Source of the DNA: CAVQJU01 sp963729215 | Lineage (GTDB): Bacteria; Acidobacteriota; Vicinamibacteria; Vicinamibacterales; CAVVIG01 | Direction: 5' to 3' | Assembly (NCBI GenBank): GCA_963729215.1 | Contig: CAVSND010000027.1 | Span: forward strand, 1-64,000 | DNA length: 64,000 bases | In this document: positions 62,996 to 64,000 of the stretch, in pieces | How positions within the stretch are numbered: position 1 is the stretch's first letter | Layout: each line of letters starts with the position of its first letter | The notes under the pieces: generated by a model | What the model was told of the DNA's origin: nothing | What the model saw: only the letters and a program-made list of their open reading frames with translations | The model's database searches: none | Position numbers and translations under genes: made by a program

Positions 62996-63745
62996 ATGCC
63001 GTCCGTCGAATTCCGCGACGTGTCGTTCACACGCGCGGGTGGCCATCGCGTCCTCGAGCGCTTCGACCTCTCGGTCGATGCGGGCGAGGTGTTTGCGCTG
63101 GTGGGCCGCAGCGGGGCCGGCAAAACGACGCTTCTCAAGCTCGTCAATCGGCTGCTCGTGCCAGACGCCGGCGTGGTCGTTGTCGAAGGACGCGACACCC
63201 GGGAGTGGGAGCCGATCCGGCTCCGCCGCCGCGTGGGATACGTCCTGCAGGATGTCGGGCTGTTCCCGCACATGACCGTCGCCGGCAACATCGGCGTCGT
63301 GCCCCGGCTCGAGGGCTGGGCGCCGGACCGTACGGCAGCTCGTGTCGGAGAACTCCTCGATCTCATCGGCCTCGACCGCCAGTCGTTTGGCGCACGGTGG
63401 CCTGACGAATTGTCCGGCGGGCAGCGGCAGCGGATTGGCGTGGCCCGCGCGCTCGCCGTGGATCCGCCGATTCTGCTGATGGACGAACCGTTCGGCGCGC
63501 TCGATCCGATCACGCGAACCGAGCTCCACGGCGAGTTCCGCCGGATCCAGGATCGCCTGCGCAAGACCGTGCTGATCGTGACGCACGACATGCGCGAAGC
63601 GTGGGCGCTGGCGGATCGCATCGGGGTGCTCGATGCGGGGCGGCTCATCGCATGCGACAGCCCGGCGTCGCTCGGCAAGTCCACCGACCCTCGTGTGCAC
63701 GATCTCCTGGCGGGCGCCGGCGTGGCGGTGGCAGGACACTCATGA
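62996..63745 (+). CDS. ABC transporter ATPase, osmoprotectant (OpuCA/ProV) type
   Basis: 249 residues: Walker A LVGRSGAGKTTLLKLVNRLL, Q-loop GYVLQDVGLFPHMTVAGNI, signature LSGGQRQRIGVARAL, Walker B ILLMDEPFGALDPITRTELH and H-loop VTHDMREAWALADRI. NRLL after Walker A and the DPITR block match glycine betaine/choline importers. The permease follows with a 4-base overlap. Confidence 0.9.
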   Translation: MPSVEFRDVSFTRAGGHRVLERFDLSVDAGEVFALVGRSGAGKTTLLKLVNRLLVPDAGVVVVEGRDTREWEPIRLRRRVGYVLQDVGLFPHMTVAGNIGVVPRLEGWAPDRTAARVGELLDLIGLDRQSFGARWPDELSGGQRQRIGVARALAVDPPILLMDEPFGALDPITRTELHGEFRRIQDRLRKTVLIVTHDMREAWALADRIGVLDAGRLIACDSPASLGKSTDPRVHDLLAGAGVAVAGHS

Positions 63746-64000
63746 CCCGGTTGTTTGTTTTCTGGTCCTCGCACCGCGCCGAGTTCCTCGCATTGCTGGC
63801 CCAGCACGTCACGCTCGTCGCCGTGTCCACGCTCGCCGCGGTGGCGATCGGCATCCCGCTCGGAATTTTCGCGGCGCGCCGTCCGCGGTTGAGCGCGCCC
63901 ATCGTCGGTCTGGCGAACGTTGTGCAGACGATTCCAAGCCTCGCGATGTTCGGCTTCCTGCTGCCGGTGCCGCTCATCGGCGGCATCGGCGCGCGCGCCG
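63742..64000 (+). CDS. Osmoprotectant ABC transporter permease, 3'-partial
   Basis: ATG 63742 overlaps the ATPase stop (ATGA). HVTLVAVSTLAAVAIGIPLG is the first permease helix with the conserved GIPLGI, followed by FAARRPRLSAPIVGLANVVQ and TIPSLAMFGFLLPVPLIGG, the OpuCB-type permease start. The gene leaves the window, so fusion to a substrate-binding domain, common in this family, cannot be checked. Confidence 0.88.
   Translation, partial: MTRLFVFWSSHRAEFLALLAQHVTLVAVSTLAAVAIGIPLGIFAARRPRLSAPIVGLANVVQTIPSLAMFGFLLPVPLIGGIGARA

Overview
The window is high-GC, gene-dense bacterial DNA from a diderm: it has lpxD, lpxB, several outer-membrane-type beta barrels and periplasmic lipoproteins. Gene content and order, c-type cytochromes, the DUF3570/DUF4266/ApbE cassette and abundant short intergenic repeats fit an Acidobacteriota member, possibly the Vicinamibacteria. 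That placement is inference; no rRNA gene is present.

Layout. 1-3.3 kb is an envelope redox cassette on the + strand: cytochrome c, DUF3570 barrel carrying a CxxCH motif, TlpA-like thioredoxin, DUF4266 lipoprotein and ApbE flavin transferase. 3.5-5.8 kb holds a duplicated helical exported protein, a methyltransferase and a secreted HEQIH protein. 5.9-11.5 kb (-) is a copper cluster: CopC-CopD fusion, a small accessory protein and a multicopper oxidase with an Ig-like tail. 11.9-14.5 kb is an accessory patch: a Tat-exported protein, a CDF transporter, a relic of an RND adaptor, a 158-bp tandem array and the tmRNA gene. 14.7-22.9 kb has a lytic transglycosylase, an aminotransferase, an OM protein and a heterodimeric ABC exporter.

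22.9-38.5 kb is a long minus-strand run. Read in the direction of transcription it is envC-like, S41 peptidase, tRNA-Val, thrS, infC, rpmI, rplT, pheS, pheT, zapB-like, zapA, 6S RNA, rny, thiL, DUF2062, 3D-domain protein and di-haem cytochrome. infC starts with ATC. 38.5-41 kb (+) is ruvX-mltG-nadK. 41-45.5 kb (-) is ymdB-type phosphoesterase, xseA, xseB, prenyl synthase, tlyA. 45.6-48.9 kb (+) is dnaK, hsp20, rpoZ and two small membrane proteins. 48.8-52.7 kb (-) is gatC-gatA-zincin-ATP-grasp, tightly overlapped. 52.9-54.2 kb is amrB-amrA. 55.4-62.3 kb (+) runs from an S1/P1-like nuclease through lpxD, an OM protein and two M16 peptidases to lpxB. The end is an osmoprotectant-type ABC importer, cut by the window edge.

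Two global oddities stand out. First, at least 13 otherwise well-conserved genes or gene parts are broken by single-base indels, almost all one-base insertions; six sit exactly beside a GTAC tetramer, which points to a motif-linked consensus error rather than decay. Second, nearly every gap in the translation operon carries a different short-repeat family, and related repeats have entered two coding sequences (an ABC exporter and the dnaK tail).
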